Source: Shewanella acanthi (GTDB lineage: Bacteria; Pseudomonadota; Gammaproteobacteria; Enterobacterales; Shewanellaceae). Taken from it: a stretch of 64,000 nt of DNA. The position numbers were made by a program, and so were the translations under genes. Below are positions 1 through 9,175 of this stretch, piece by piece. Under the pieces are notes generated by a model. It was not told the origin of the DNA. It worked only from the letters and a program-made list of their open reading frames with translations, and searched no databases. How positions within the stretch are numbered: the stretch's first letter is position 1; every line of letters begins with the position of its first letter. The stretch lies in the NCBI RefSeq assembly GCF_019457475.1, contig NZ_CP080413.1:992001-1056000 (forward strand). Reading direction: 5' to 3'.

Positions 1-107
1 TATTCTTGAGCCCTTTAAGATTGAACACTGTGACCCTTAATAGTTAGAGCGCTTGCCTAATCATAATTGATTCTGAGTGAGGCCGATAGTTGGAGAATAC
101 GAGTCCT

Positions 108-1103
108 ATGGAAAGTTTGAACCAAGATGCGCTGTTTTTATGGCTGGCAGCTAGCCCTTCATCTCGTTTGGAATATCAGGGCATTGGCTTTGAATTGTAC
201 CAAGAATCCCATGGTGCGCCTGCTAATACAGCGCTTTCATTTCGACTCATTTATCAGGACCTGAATGCTGAGAATAGATTAGCGGCCTGGATTGTCTCCC
301 TTGCCAAATCTGTGAATTTATCTTCAGTGGCTATCGCACCTGTCCGCCGTCAGGTGGCGTTACATTGTATTGAGCTGTCTTTTGCCGTCGAACCATCGAG
401 CGAGCAACTTTCAACATTCCCCTTTGAACTAGCCGAGCTTCATATCGTTAAAGGTGCTTTACCTAGGTTAAGTGAACCAGGACTGCTCGTGATGGATATG
501 GATTCAACCGCCATTCAAATTGAGTGTATTGATGAGCTCGCGGCCATGGCCGGTGTGGGTGAGCAAGTGGCGGCGATTACCGAACGTGCCATGCAGGGGG
601 AGCTTGATTTCGAGCAGAGCCTGCGTCAACGGGTTGCCCAGTTGAAGGGGGCGGATGCCAAGATTATTCAAACCCTATGCGATGGTTTACCGCTCATGCC
701 GGGCCTTGAGGCTATGCTGAGTGAGCTTAAATCCCATCAATGGCGTTTAGTGGTCGCATCTGGCGGTTTTACGCCCTTTGTTGGCCATCTCAAGCAATTG
801 CTGAACCTTGATGCCGCCTTTGCTAATGAACTGGTGATTCATGACGGGCTTTTAATGGGTGAAGTAACGGGAAAAGTGGTGGATGCGCAGTTTAAAGCCG
901 ATGTGGTTGATCGTTGCAGCCATGAATGGAATATTCCAGCAGGACAGCGCGTTGCCATTGGTGATGGTGCCAATGATATCCCTATGGTGAAGGCTGCTGA
1001 CTTTGGTATTGCCTTCCACGCCAAACCTAAATTAGCCGCAGCCGCCGATGCTTGTATTCGCCGTTTAGATTTAAGGGTCTTACCATATTTACTGCGTTAT
1101 TAA
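108..1103 (+). CDS. serB: phosphoserine phosphatase SerB
   Basis: Catalyses the last step of serine synthesis, O-phosphoserine to serine, in the cytoplasm. It is a HAD-superfamily enzyme. The motif I nucleophile DMDST is near residue 130, followed by the substrate-loop stretch ECIDELA. The motif II serine lies in ASGGF, and the Mg-binding GDGANDIPM loop is near residue 285. The first 120 residues are the variable N-terminal regulatory region, and the length of about 331 aa is normal for proteobacterial SerB. ATG at 108 is chosen; an in-frame TTG at 90 would add six residues and has a GAGTGAGG stretch upstream, so the start is not certain. The gene stands alone. The first 89 bases of the window show no recognisable coding end. 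Confidence 0.95.
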   Translation: MESLNQDALFLWLAASPSSRLEYQGIGFELYQESHGAPANTALSFRLIYQDLNAENRLAAWIVSLAKSVNLSSVAIAPVRRQVALHCIELSFAVEPSSEQLSTFPFELAELHIVKGALPRLSEPGLLVMDMDSTAIQIECIDELAAMAGVGEQVAAITERAMQGELDFEQSLRQRVAQLKGADAKIIQTLCDGLPLMPGLEAMLSELKSHQWRLVVASGGFTPFVGHLKQLLNLDAAFANELVIHDGLLMGEVTGKVVDAQFKADVVDRCSHEWNIPAGQRVAIGDGANDIPMVKAADFGIAFHAKPKLAAAADACIRRLDLRVLPYLLRY

Positions 1104-1228
1104 GCTGTTTGAGGCAAGTTACAAAGCTCGACGCTGGTGTAAAAGCCAACGGATGAGCGCCAAGACTATTGTTTTTTGGAGGCTTACTGGTAGTTTAGTT
1201 GCACTTAATGGACTATCAGTAGCTTATT

Positions 1229-2191
1229 TTGACCCAGTTAACCTTCTCACAATCTTCGCTATTTTTACCTTACCGTGATGGTCAGTTACACCTGCGCCAG
1301 CTGTTACCTTCAGCACCTAACTTTGCTAGAACCCCCATCTTGATGCTCCATGGCGCCATGTCCAATGGCCGTGTTTTTTACAGTCAAAGTGGACGAGGTC
1401 TAGCCTGTTTTCTCGCTAAAGCGGGTTTCGTCGTTTATGTGCTCGACAGTGCAGGCAGAGGACAAAGTCTCCCTAAAATCAGCCGCAGTATGAATTTAGG
1501 GCAGGGTGAGGTGATCCGTGAGCAACTGCCGCTGGTTCAGCAATATATTTTGGATCTTCATAAAGAGGCCTCTGAGCGTGAAGGGAAAATGCCGCCAAGA
1601 CAAGTTCACTGGTGTGCCCATTCCTGGGGCGGGGTGTTGATGGCAAGTGCCTTAGCACGCTATGAAGCGTTGCAGCACAGTGTCCAGTCGCTGGTGACCT
1701 TTGGCTCTAAACGCACCATCAAGGTTAAGTCTTTCAAAAAATGGCTGATGGTGGATCTATTTTGGAATCGTTTAGCACCCAGCATGGCAATCGGCCAAGG
1801 TTACCTTGCCGCGACCAAGTTTGGTTTTGGCATGGATAACGAAACAAAAAGCTCGCTTAATCAGTGTATCGATTGGGTGCAAAGTGAAGATTGGCGTGAT
1901 CATGACGATGGTTTTGATTATGCCAAAGCGGCAAAGTTAGCTAATTGGCCCCCCGCTTGGTTTATTGCGGGGCAAAATGATACTGTGCTAGGTCATCCTG
2001 AAGATGTGGCGGATATGATTGGTGAATGTGGTTTTAAGCACATCAAATACACGGTTCTTTCAAAGGCTAATGGCTTTAAACACGATTATGGCCATACCGA
2101 TATGCTCACCCATTTAGATGCTAATGATGATCATTTTCCACAGGTTAGGGATTGGTATTTAGGCTTTGAGCTGTCGGTGCTGAGTGATTAA
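1229..2191 (+). CDS. alpha/beta hydrolase fold protein
   Basis: A probable cytoplasmic esterase or lipase-like hydrolase of unknown substrate, 320 aa. Visible fold features are the oxyanion region MLHGAMSNGRVF near residue 38, the nucleophile elbow AHSWGG near residue 129 (first glycine of GxSxG replaced by alanine), the acid region GQNDTVLGHPED, and a catalytic histidine in HDYGHTDML. The only available start is TTG at 1229: an in-frame stop lies at 1220 and the next methionine is inside the fold. No good ribosome binding site precedes it, so expression may be weak. It has no signal peptide. It ends 23 bases from the convergent PilZ gene, with no obvious terminator between them. Confidence 0.7.
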   Translation: MTQLTFSQSSLFLPYRDGQLHLRQLLPSAPNFARTPILMLHGAMSNGRVFYSQSGRGLACFLAKAGFVVYVLDSAGRGQSLPKISRSMNLGQGEVIREQLPLVQQYILDLHKEASEREGKMPPRQVHWCAHSWGGVLMASALARYEALQHSVQSLVTFGSKRTIKVKSFKKWLMVDLFWNRLAPSMAIGQGYLAATKFGFGMDNETKSSLNQCIDWVQSEDWRDHDDGFDYAKAAKLANWPPAWFIAGQNDTVLGHPEDVADMIGECGFKHIKYTVLSKANGFKHDYGHTDMLTHLDANDDHFPQVRDWYLGFELSVLSD

Positions 2192-2214
2192 CCACTCATC
2201 ATTAGCGATGAAGA

Positions 2215-4596
2215 TTAATCACTCGTGCTATGCAGCGCGGGATAGCGTATCTCGACTTCTTGGGTGATATCTAATAATTCCCCCACGCCGATAATGCGCC
2301 AAAGCTGTTCCTCGAGTTGTTTTGCCCTGTGGCTGGCGTGAAGATTGATGTACTCAAGTTCTCGGCGAAGATAGTTGATATCGGGTTTTTCAGTCGCGCC
2401 GCGATAGACACGCAGGGCAATAAATTTCCCTAGGCTTTGACTTTGTTTGATAAAGGCTACTACGGCCTTATCGTCACCAATGTCGTTTTGCTGACAACAT
2501 GTTAAGTGGAATTTGCCCCGTGATTGGCGAGTGAGCTGAATAAACACTTCAACAAAATCCATATCCTGTTGGGGCTTCATTTGCCGAATAGGGTCGAGGA
2601 TTTCGCGTTTGAAGAAACCATTATTCATCAAAGGGGCGAGATTATATTGCATCGTGTCGGATGAGCCCCCGGCAAAAATATCACTTACGTCATCCCGTTG
2701 TGTGCCGACCCCAATACAGGCTATCTGAGCCGACTTAGTGGTTTTCTCGATAAAAAAAGGTACAGAATGCAGCTCGCGCATAAGAATATTCTTTAGGCCG
2801 TCAGCAATTTCCTTTGCCTCGCCGTTATTTTCGGTAAGTTGTTCAAGTTTGGCCTTGTTGTGGCTGATCAGTTTATCTAAAAACTCCACTCCGACATGGG
2901 GCGTATGCCCCATCACAGCGGTTAAGTGAATCGTCACGCCATTTTTACGGGTGCGTACTAGCCGATAGGGAAGATTGTCTAATTGGGTTTTACCGGCAAT
3001 CGTTTGTAGCTTTGGAAAACTCACCATTAAGGGTTTGTTAGAGGTAAATTCCGTTGGATTATCGAGGTTAAGCTGTATACCCCTGCTTGAGATATCTAAA
3101 CTCATGCCGCTTGCTTTAATGGGACCCTGTGACACACTGACTAAAGTTTTAAAGGCAAAACGAGCCTCCTGCCTACGTTCGCTAAACTGCATGCCGACAG
3201 GCTTGATTTGATGCGCGGTTAATTTTTGTTGTGCAAAGGCTTTGAGGGCGTTGGCATTACTGCCATCTTGCCAAGCGGTGTAGCTTGCTCTGGCATCTTC
3301 ATTTGTCACATCGGTCAATTGCAGTAGGTGGCTAAACTGGGCAAGCTGCTGCTCCGCTAGTTGACTGTATTTGCTGTCATCACCAGGGAGCGTTGCACGG
3401 CGATAGCCTTTAGCGTGAAAGATTTTATCGGCCGTTAATTTAAAGATGCGCCAACTTGGTTTAGTTGAGGCAAAGCCCAAAAATAAGTTCATCAGCCCCT
3501 TGGCCTTGAGTTCAGCGAGGGTCGCTGAATAGAAATGTAAGCTTCCTTGGGCATTAAAGGTAAAACTGAAAAACAGGCTGTGATCTGGATTTTCCGGTTG
3601 CTTAACCAGTGAGATTAATCGGCTCGGTGTGAGCATCCCTGGTAATTGGCTAATATCATTTTCATCTTGAAAATAATGCACAATTTGTTGGTTATCTCGA
3701 CTAAGCAGCATATGGCTTATCGATTTGGTTTGCTGATTTAAAAACAGTGGCAGCTGCGGCAAATGCGGTAGATAGTGGCGCTCGAACCCAAGGCCCGAAG
3801 CCGTCACTATGACATCGTTCACATCGAGTTTGTAACGCATTTTATAGCCGCGGATTAAATTGCCAAGCATCTCGCTAAGGGCTTCTGAACCGCCAAGTCG
3901 TTTAAGCCTTAGCCAGCTAAATTCGCCATTGGATTGGCTGTCGACAATCTCGTAATCGACCCCAAGTTGCAGATCGGGGTAATAAAATTCTTCGCTTAAT
4001 TCGAGCAACTTGACCTTGAGTGGCTTGTCGAAATCTAACCCATGGTTAGCGCTGACTCGAATACGCGCGCCGCCAATTGAGAGATCGACCGTTATCCCCC
4101 TTAATTCGCCCCTGTCGGGTTGGGAGATGGCAATACGAATGCTGTAATTCATCCGTTCTTCTGCGCGATTAAAATAACTGCCAAGCACCACGCCTGGGAC
4201 GATAAAAGGCTCTACTTCACTCACCTCGGTCGTTGTGACGCCTTGGCGGATTTGTTGTTTGCGCTGAAGGTGTGAGGCGAGCACGTGCTCATAGACCCCA
4301 ACGGTATATTGGTTACGATAAAGCGAGAGTGCTTCTTGAAGACTGTGCTTTGCGGGCTCATCGAGAAAATGTCGTTGCTGCGATAATTTGACCTCAGTGC
4401 AGGGCAATTCAGATTTATCCCTTAGGTCAATGATGCGGGTGCAGGGCGATGCGAGGCGATTTAGCTCCATTTTCAACAGAAAACGGGTGGAGTTATTTTC
4501 ATTGGATGTCAGCTGCGCAAAGATCTCCTGGAAGTTTGGCTCCATGAGTAGCGGTTTTAGCTGTTCTATCAGTGCACTTTGGTTATCTAAACTCAT
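2215..4596 (-). CDS. large double PilZ-domain protein
   Basis: A 793-residue soluble protein predicted to bind cyclic di-GMP. Two PilZ-like segments can be read. One near residues 145-185 has an arginine-rich entry (ERMNYSIR) and DLSIGGARI. A second near 470-510 has ERRQEAR followed by DISSRGIQL, the classic RxxxR plus D/NxSxxG arrangement. The rest has no recognisable catalytic motif, signal peptide or membrane segment. Most PilZ proteins are 100-250 aa, so this is an unusually long architecture. It is transcribed away from radA across a 121-base gap. The output is unknown; motility or surface attachment is a guess from the family. Another small PilZ gene lies on the other side of radA. Confidence 0.75.
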   Translation of the reverse strand: MSLDNQSALIEQLKPLLMEPNFQEIFAQLTSNENNSTRFLLKMELNRLASPCTRIIDLRDKSELPCTEVKLSQQRHFLDEPAKHSLQEALSLYRNQYTVGVYEHVLASHLQRKQQIRQGVTTTEVSEVEPFIVPGVVLGSYFNRAEERMNYSIRIAISQPDRGELRGITVDLSIGGARIRVSANHGLDFDKPLKVKLLELSEEFYYPDLQLGVDYEIVDSQSNGEFSWLRLKRLGGSEALSEMLGNLIRGYKMRYKLDVNDVIVTASGLGFERHYLPHLPQLPLFLNQQTKSISHMLLSRDNQQIVHYFQDENDISQLPGMLTPSRLISLVKQPENPDHSLFFSFTFNAQGSLHFYSATLAELKAKGLMNLFLGFASTKPSWRIFKLTADKIFHAKGYRRATLPGDDSKYSQLAEQQLAQFSHLLQLTDVTNEDARASYTAWQDGSNANALKAFAQQKLTAHQIKPVGMQFSERRQEARFAFKTLVSVSQGPIKASGMSLDISSRGIQLNLDNPTEFTSNKPLMVSFPKLQTIAGKTQLDNLPYRLVRTRKNGVTIHLTAVMGHTPHVGVEFLDKLISHNKAKLEQLTENNGEAKEIADGLKNILMRELHSVPFFIEKTTKSAQIACIGVGTQRDDVSDIFAGGSSDTMQYNLAPLMNNGFFKREILDPIRQMKPQQDMDFVEVFIQLTRQSRGKFHLTCCQQNDIGDDKAVVAFIKQSQSLGKFIALRVYRGATEKPDINYLRRELEYINLHASHRAKQLEEQLWRIIGVGELLDITQEVEIRYPALHSTSD

Positions 4597-4717
4597 TTGC
4601 GGGTATGTAAACTCATCCTGGAGTTTTTGAAATGCTGACTTTGCCTACTGCTGTGTTAGTCTTATGTCGGCAGCATCGAGTGTTACTTAAATTATTTTAT
4701 ACAGATTTTAATAAGTT

Positions 4718-6082
4718 ATGGCAAAAAATAAAACCGCTTACGTCTGCAATGAGTGTGGACAGGATTTTCCCCGCTGGCAAGGCCAATGCAGTGCCTGTCA
4801 GGAGTGGAATACCATTACTGAGGTGCGCCTTGGCGCAGCATCCCCTGGCCGCGGGACAAAATTTGCGGGTTACGCCGGCGCTGGCAGTAGTGAAGTCAAA
4901 ACCCTAGATCAAATTGATTTAAATGCACTACCAAGAATCGTCAGTCATTTTGGTGAGCTTGATAGGGTACTCGGTGGGGGCATAGTCCCAGGTTCGGCCA
5001 TCTTAATCGGTGGTCATCCTGGCGCAGGTAAGAGTACTTTATTACTGCAAACACTTTGTTATCTAGCCGAGCAAATGCCCGCACTCTATGTGACGGGGGA
5101 AGAATCGCTGCAACAGGTGGCGATGCGCGCCCACAGACTGGGGCTGCCAACCAATAAACTGCGCATGTTGTCTGAAACCAGCGTCGAGCAAATCTGCGAA
5201 ATCGCCCTTAAGGAATTACCTAAGGTGATCGTTGTCGATTCGATTCAAGTGATGCACATGAGTGATGTGGCATCGAGCCCCGGCAGTGTGTCGCAGGTGC
5301 GTGAATCGGCATCCTTTTTAACCCGCTTTGCCAAACAAAATGGCATTGCAGTGATCATGGTGGGTCACGTCACCAAAGACGGCAGCTTAGCAGGGCCAAA
5401 GGTACTTGAGCACTGTATCGATTGCTCCGTGATGTTTGAAGGCGATAGCGACAGCCGTTATCGCACCCTTCGTTCCCACAAGAACCGTTTCGGTGCCATT
5501 AACGAACTGGGTGTATTTGCGATGACTGAGCGCGGCCTCAAAGAGGTGGCGAACCCATCGGCGATATTCTTATCCCGTGGTGAGGAGGAATCCTCTGGCT
5601 CATTGGTGATGGTGGTTTGGGAGGGCACTCGCCCTTTACTGGTCGAACTGCAGGTGCTGGTGGATAACTCCGCGATGTCGAATCCTCGCCGCGTTGCCGT
5701 GGGGATGGATGCGAACCGTTTGGCCATGTTACTGGCGGTAATGCATCGCCATGGCGGGCTACAGATGTCGGATCAAGATGTGTTTGTGAATGTGGTCGGT
5801 GGGGTGAAGGTCACCGAAACCAGTGCTGATTTAACCCTGCTATTGGCGATGGTATCTAGCTTTAGGGGCGATATTCTGCCAAGCGATCTCGTGGCCTTCG
5901 GTGAAGTGGGCCTATCAGGTGAAATTCGTCCTGTGCCTAATGGGCAGGAGCGTTTAGTTGAGGCGGCAAAACACGGCTTTAAACGCGCGATTGTGCCCAA
6001 AGCGAATGTGCCGAAAAAGCCGCCTGTCGGGATGGAGATTATAGGCGTGTCTAAACTCTCTGAAGCCCTTGAGGCACTTTAA
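4718..6082 (+). CDS. radA: DNA repair protein RadA
   Basis: RadA (Sms) is a RecA-related ATPase that drives branch migration of recombination intermediates in the cytoplasm. All hallmarks are present in 454 aa: an N-terminal C4 zinc finger (CNEC then CSAC), Walker A GGHPGAGKST near residue 95, the RadA-specific KNRFG motif near residue 253, and a C-terminal Lon-like domain with GEVGLSGEIRPV. The ATG at 4718 gives the standard MAKNKTAYVC start. The stop is followed by a strong bidirectional terminator shared with the convergent PilZ gene. Confidence 0.97.
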   Translation: MAKNKTAYVCNECGQDFPRWQGQCSACQEWNTITEVRLGAASPGRGTKFAGYAGAGSSEVKTLDQIDLNALPRIVSHFGELDRVLGGGIVPGSAILIGGHPGAGKSTLLLQTLCYLAEQMPALYVTGEESLQQVAMRAHRLGLPTNKLRMLSETSVEQICEIALKELPKVIVVDSIQVMHMSDVASSPGSVSQVRESASFLTRFAKQNGIAVIMVGHVTKDGSLAGPKVLEHCIDCSVMFEGDSDSRYRTLRSHKNRFGAINELGVFAMTERGLKEVANPSAIFLSRGEEESSGSLVMVVWEGTRPLLVELQVLVDNSAMSNPRRVAVGMDANRLAMLLAVMHRHGGLQMSDQDVFVNVVGGVKVTETSADLTLLLAMVSSFRGDILPSDLVAFGEVGLSGEIRPVPNGQERLVEAAKHGFKRAIVPKANVPKKPPVGMEIIGVSKLSEALEAL

Positions 6083-6123
6083 CTGCAAGTCGCAGTCTTA
6101 TCTTTAGCATCCAAACCCATAGA

Positions 6124-6152
6124 AAAAAACAGCGCCTAAGGCGCTGTTTTTT
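6124..6152. terminator. bidirectional intrinsic terminator
   Basis: A 13-bp perfect stem (6124-6136 with 6140-6152) has a 3-base loop and A/T runs on both sides. It sits between the convergent radA and PilZ genes and should stop transcription from both directions. Confidence 0.9.
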
Positions 6153-6159
6153 ACTTACG

Positions 6160-6552
6160 TTATTCGGCTATCGAATGCTGCTCGATAAATTGCCCAAACT
6201 CACGGTGGAGTAAGGAGGCGTCACCTAAATTAAGTTCTACAATGCGCTTTAGGTGGCTAATGCTTTCAACATCGATAGCATGGCATTGAAGCCCGAATTG
6301 ACCGTTGCGATGGTGTACGACTTGGGTGTCCATATGCAGTTCAATATCCGAACCAGGTAGGGTAAAGGTAAGGGTGATAGGGTCATTGCTGCCGTTAAAA
6401 TTAGCGGGGACTTCAACTAAAGCACCATTGAGGCACAGATCGAGTAAAGTGGTTTGCCAGTGGTGCTCACCCTGTTGCAGTGAGGCTGTTGCCGCGAATA
6501 ATATCCGTGAAAATTTGCGTCTGTCGTCAATATTGCATTCTGCTTGCGTCAT
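6160..6552 (-). CDS. small PilZ-domain protein
   Basis: A single-domain c-di-GMP receptor candidate of about 130 aa. The N-terminal DDRRKFSR supplies the RxxxR ligand arginines, and LLDLCLNGALVEV is the D/NxSxxG strand with a cysteine in place of the usual serine. The reading frame extends to a start at 6591, but the internal methionine MTQAECN at 6552 is preferred: AAGGGATGAG lies about 12 bases upstream and the PilZ domain begins just after it. The gene lies convergent to radA. Its output partner cannot be told from the sequence. Confidence 0.75.
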   Translation of the reverse strand: MTQAECNIDDRRKFSRILFAATASLQQGEHHWQTTLLDLCLNGALVEVPANFNGSNDPITLTFTLPGSDIELHMDTQVVHHRNGQFGLQCHAIDVESISHLKRIVELNLGDASLLHREFGQFIEQHSIAE

Positions 6553-6591
6553 GGTCAGTAAGCACTCATCCCTTAAGATACAACTAAGCAT

Positions 6592-7220
6592 AAGTCATAT
6601 TGATGTGACTGTAAAATCAGCAAGTTTTGCTGCAATTTACTTGTTAAGTTGCAGATTAGTTGTGCCGTTTTGCTGACATAATGCAATTTTCCCTGTGAAG
6701 ATGCAGGGCAACACCGCGTTGGTGAATCGGACGGTTAACTGGTCTCGTTGTGGTAGGTACCACTTTGAGGGGGTAAGGTTAATCTCCTCCCATCGTTAAA
6801 ATTTTATTTACTGGCATACGGTTAGCGTATTTTCTGTGATCGACTGCAGAGATTTATGCTGTATTGGTGCTGTTTTTTAAACAACAGATTTCGATTTTAT
6901 TCACTCATTATTTACCAATTTGCAGGGAAGATCTTAGCTATCTGACGGCATTTACAGTATCATCCGCGGCCAACAACGGCTGCGTCTGCCAAGTTGAAGC
7001 ATATTCGACTAGGCAAAGCGTTACCGCTCGCAGATCATTGATTTTTCCTGCCGCAGGAAAATGATGTGGATCTCTCACCCAAACCTTGATGCTTTCTTGG
7101 GATCTATCCTTGGATTTTGCCTGTGGACTTGGGGCTCTAATCTGCCGCAGCCAGTGTCACCAATGGACTTAAGTCCATGGTATTGACCCGATATTAAGAG
7201 ATCACAAGGTATAACAAGAT
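6592..7220. promoter_or_regulatory. long structured leader of the purine permease gene
   Basis: This 629-base gap has no convincing gene. It holds a G-rich/C-rich hairpin near 6768-6790, a TTTTCCTG/CAGGAAAA hairpin with a 3-base loop near 7044-7062, and a perfect 16-bp palindrome at 7163-7178. The permease start codon follows at 7221. Part is the promoter region of the divergent small PilZ gene. The structures could be an RNA leader or protein operators. I do not recognise any known purine, preQ1 or xanthine riboswitch consensus in it. Confidence 0.4.
7163..7178. repeat. perfect 16-bp palindrome upstream of the permease
   Basis: ATGGACTTAAGTCCAT is fully self-complementary and lies 43 bases before the permease start codon, where an operator or a leader hairpin would act. 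The cognate factor is unknown. Confidence 0.55.
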
Positions 7221-8573
7221 ATGTCTGAGCAAGTAAGTTCAACCGCCGTAGCCCAAGGTTCGTTCTTGGACCGTTACTTTTCTATTCAACAACGTGGTAG
7301 CACAGTTCGCCAAGAGGTGATTGCGGGCCTAACCACTTTCCTCGCCATGGTGTATTCAGTGATCGTGGTGCCTAATATGTTAGGTCAAGCGGGATTTGAC
7401 ACTGGCGCCGTGTTTATCGCGACCTGTTTAATCGCCGCCTTCGGTTCTCTGTTAATGGGACTGTGGGCCAATCTGCCAATGGCCATTGGGTGTGCGATTT
7501 CATTGACCGCCTTTACCGCTTATAGCCTAGTGTTAGGTCAAGGAATGTCGATTCCAGTCGCCTTAGGCGCCATCTTCTTGATGGGCGTGACGTTTACATT
7601 GGTGAGCGTAACAGGCATTCGCCAATGGGTACTAACCAACCTGCCAAAGGGGATTGCCCACGGTACTGGTATTGGTATCGGTCTGTTTTTACTGCTTATT
7701 GCCACCAACAGCGTACAGTTAATTGTGGCTAATAATGCAGGGCTGCCAGTGAAATTAGGCGACATTAACAGCCTACCTGTGATTGCTACAATTGTTGGGT
7801 TAGCGGCGACTATCGGCCTTGAGCGTCGCGGCGTGCCAGGTGGTATTCTGCTGGTGATCGTGGCGCTGTCGGTATTTGGTCTCGTGTTTGACCCAAGCGT
7901 GAAATTCCAAGGCTTCTTCGCCTTACCAGACTTTACCTCAGAGCATTCGTTGATTGGTCAGCTCGATGTGATGGGCGCTTTCAACCCTGTTGTGCTGCCC
8001 ATTGTGCTTGCGCTGGTAATGACGGCGATTTTTGATGCCACAGGCACTATCCGCGCGGTCGCTGGACAGGCTAATTTACTCGACAAGCAAGACAATATCG
8101 TCGGTGGCGGTAAAGCATTAACGTCCGATTCGGTCAGCAGCATGTTTGCAGGTGTTGTCGGCGGCGCGCCAGCAGCCGTATATATCGAATCTGCTGCAGG
8201 TACCGCAGCGGGTGGTAAAACCGGTTTAACGGCAACTATTGTTGGCTTACTGTTTTTGCTGATGGTGTTCCTCGCGCCATTAAGCTACTTAGTGCCAGCC
8301 TATGCGACGGCGCCAGCCCTGATGTACGTTGGCTTATTGATGTTAAGCAATGTGGCAAAACTCGATTTTAACGATAAGGTCGATGCCATGGCAGGATTAA
8401 CCTGCGCGGTGTTCATCATCCTAAGCTGTAACATTGTGACTGGCATTATGCTGGGCTTTGTGACCTTAGTTGTGGGTCGCATCGTTAGTGGTGAATGGCG
8501 TCAACTTAAAGTCGGTGTACTGGCCATTACCTTAGGATTAGTGGCTTTCTATATGGGCGGCTGGGCGATTTAA
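7221..8573 (+). CDS. NCS2 (AzgA-like) purine permease
   Basis: An inner-membrane proton-coupled nucleobase importer, 450 aa with roughly 12-14 hydrophobic segments. The N-terminal sequence [24 protein letters not shown], split here as [10 protein letters not shown] and [14 protein letters not shown], together with [12 protein letters not shown], is typical of the hypoxanthine/guanine/adenine branch (PurP, GhxP, AzgA) of the NCS2 family. The conserved FDATGT motif follows the middle helices and the [16 protein letters not shown] block comes next. Substrate choice among purines cannot be settled by eye. It is a single gene with a long upstream leader and a strong terminator behind it, which fits purine-responsive control, though that is inference. 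Confidence 0.85.
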   Translation: MSEQVSSTAVAQGSFLDRYFSIQQRGSTVRQEVIAGLTTFLAMVYSVIVVPNMLGQAGFDTGAVFIATCLIAAFGSLLMGLWANLPMAIGCAISLTAFTAYSLVLGQGMSIPVALGAIFLMGVTFTLVSVTGIRQWVLTNLPKGIAHGTGIGIGLFLLLIATNSVQLIVANNAGLPVKLGDINSLPVIATIVGLAATIGLERRGVPGGILLVIVALSVFGLVFDPSVKFQGFFALPDFTSEHSLIGQLDVMGAFNPVVLPIVLALVMTAIFDATGTIRAVAGQANLLDKQDNIVGGGKALTSDSVSSMFAGVVGGAPAAVYIESAAGTAAGGKTGLTATIVGLLFLLMVFLAPLSYLVPAYATAPALMYVGLLMLSNVAKLDFNDKVDAMAGLTCAVFIILSCNIVTGIMLGFVTLVVGRIVSGEWRQLKVGVLAITLGLVAFYMGGWAI

Positions 8574-8596
8574 TTTACCCTTAACCCTATCTTTAA

Positions 8597-8640
8597 TAAA
8601 TAAAAACGCGAGGGCTAATTGGCTCTCGCGTTTTTATTTA
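8597..8640. terminator. bidirectional intrinsic terminator
   Basis: A perfect 16-bp inverted repeat (8597-8612 with 8625-8640) has a GC-rich inner stem and A/T flanks. It separates the permease from the convergent CBS gene. Confidence 0.9.
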
Positions 8641-8659
8641 CCCACGGTTATCTTTGCTT

Positions 8660-9070
8660 TTATCGCGTATCACAGTAGGCGCGTAGTAAATCCTTCCAAG
8701 TCACAATGCCTTTTAACTGCCCATTTTCTAGTACAGGCAAGCAGCCGATATTGTGCTCGAGCAACTGACGTGAGGCCTCGTCTAAACGGGTTTGTGGGGA
8801 TGCCGTAATGGGATGGCGGGTCATCACCTGATGCATTCTTTTGTGAAGGGTATCTATATCCTTAGCAGTCTCGGCGTTTGTTCCAATATGTGGGCTAATC
8901 GCCCTTAGCAAATCGCGCTCGGACAAAATCCCCGCAAGCTGCTTGTCTTCCATAACGAGCAAATGATGAAATTTCACCTGTTCAAAGATCTCCTTGGCAA
9001 CCGTTAATCTATCGTCCATATCCACTGTGACGACTCGGGTAGACATGATATCGGCAATAGTGATTGGCAT
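8660..9070 (-). CDS. CBS-domain-pair protein
   Basis: A small cytoplasmic regulatory protein of 136 aa made almost entirely of two CBS motifs (a Bateman module), which usually bind adenine nucleotides. The first repeat includes IMSTRVVTVD, HHLLVMEDKQLAGILSERD (given as HHLLVMEDKQ and LAGILSERD) and the second MTRHPITASP with GCLPVLENGQLKGIVTWKD. It has no attached enzymatic or membrane domain, so the partner is unknown. The start has a good ribosome binding site (GAGGTGATT). A long perfect inverted repeat lies just upstream at 9088-9120. Confidence 0.85.
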   Translation of the reverse strand: MPITIADIMSTRVVTVDMDDRLTVAKEIFEQVKFHHLLVMEDKQLAGILSERDLLRAISPHIGTNAETAKDIDTLHKRMHQVMTRHPITASPQTRLDEASRQLLEHNIGCLPVLENGQLKGIVTWKDLLRAYCDTR

Positions 9071-9087
9071 AGGGAATCACCTCAAAG

Positions 9088-9120
9088 AAGTATCTGTAAT
9101 ACAAATTATTACAGATACTT
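9088..9120. repeat. 13-bp perfect inverted repeat upstream of the CBS gene
   Basis: Arms AAGTATCTGTAAT (9088-9100) and ATTACAGATACTT (9108-9120) match perfectly around a 7-base centre. It lies 18 bases from the CBS start codon and 56 bases past the end of the upstream acyltransferase gene. It could be an operator, or a terminator of the acyltransferase operon. Confidence 0.6.
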
Positions 9121-9175
9121 ATAACAGAGGGCTATTTATTTTGCTACTCGCAACGACAGGTTGACATCGAAAGGA

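Noticed and set aside
6864..7064. 66-codon frame in the permease leader
   Set aside because: No ribosome binding site and composition unlike neighbouring genes; more likely leader sequence.
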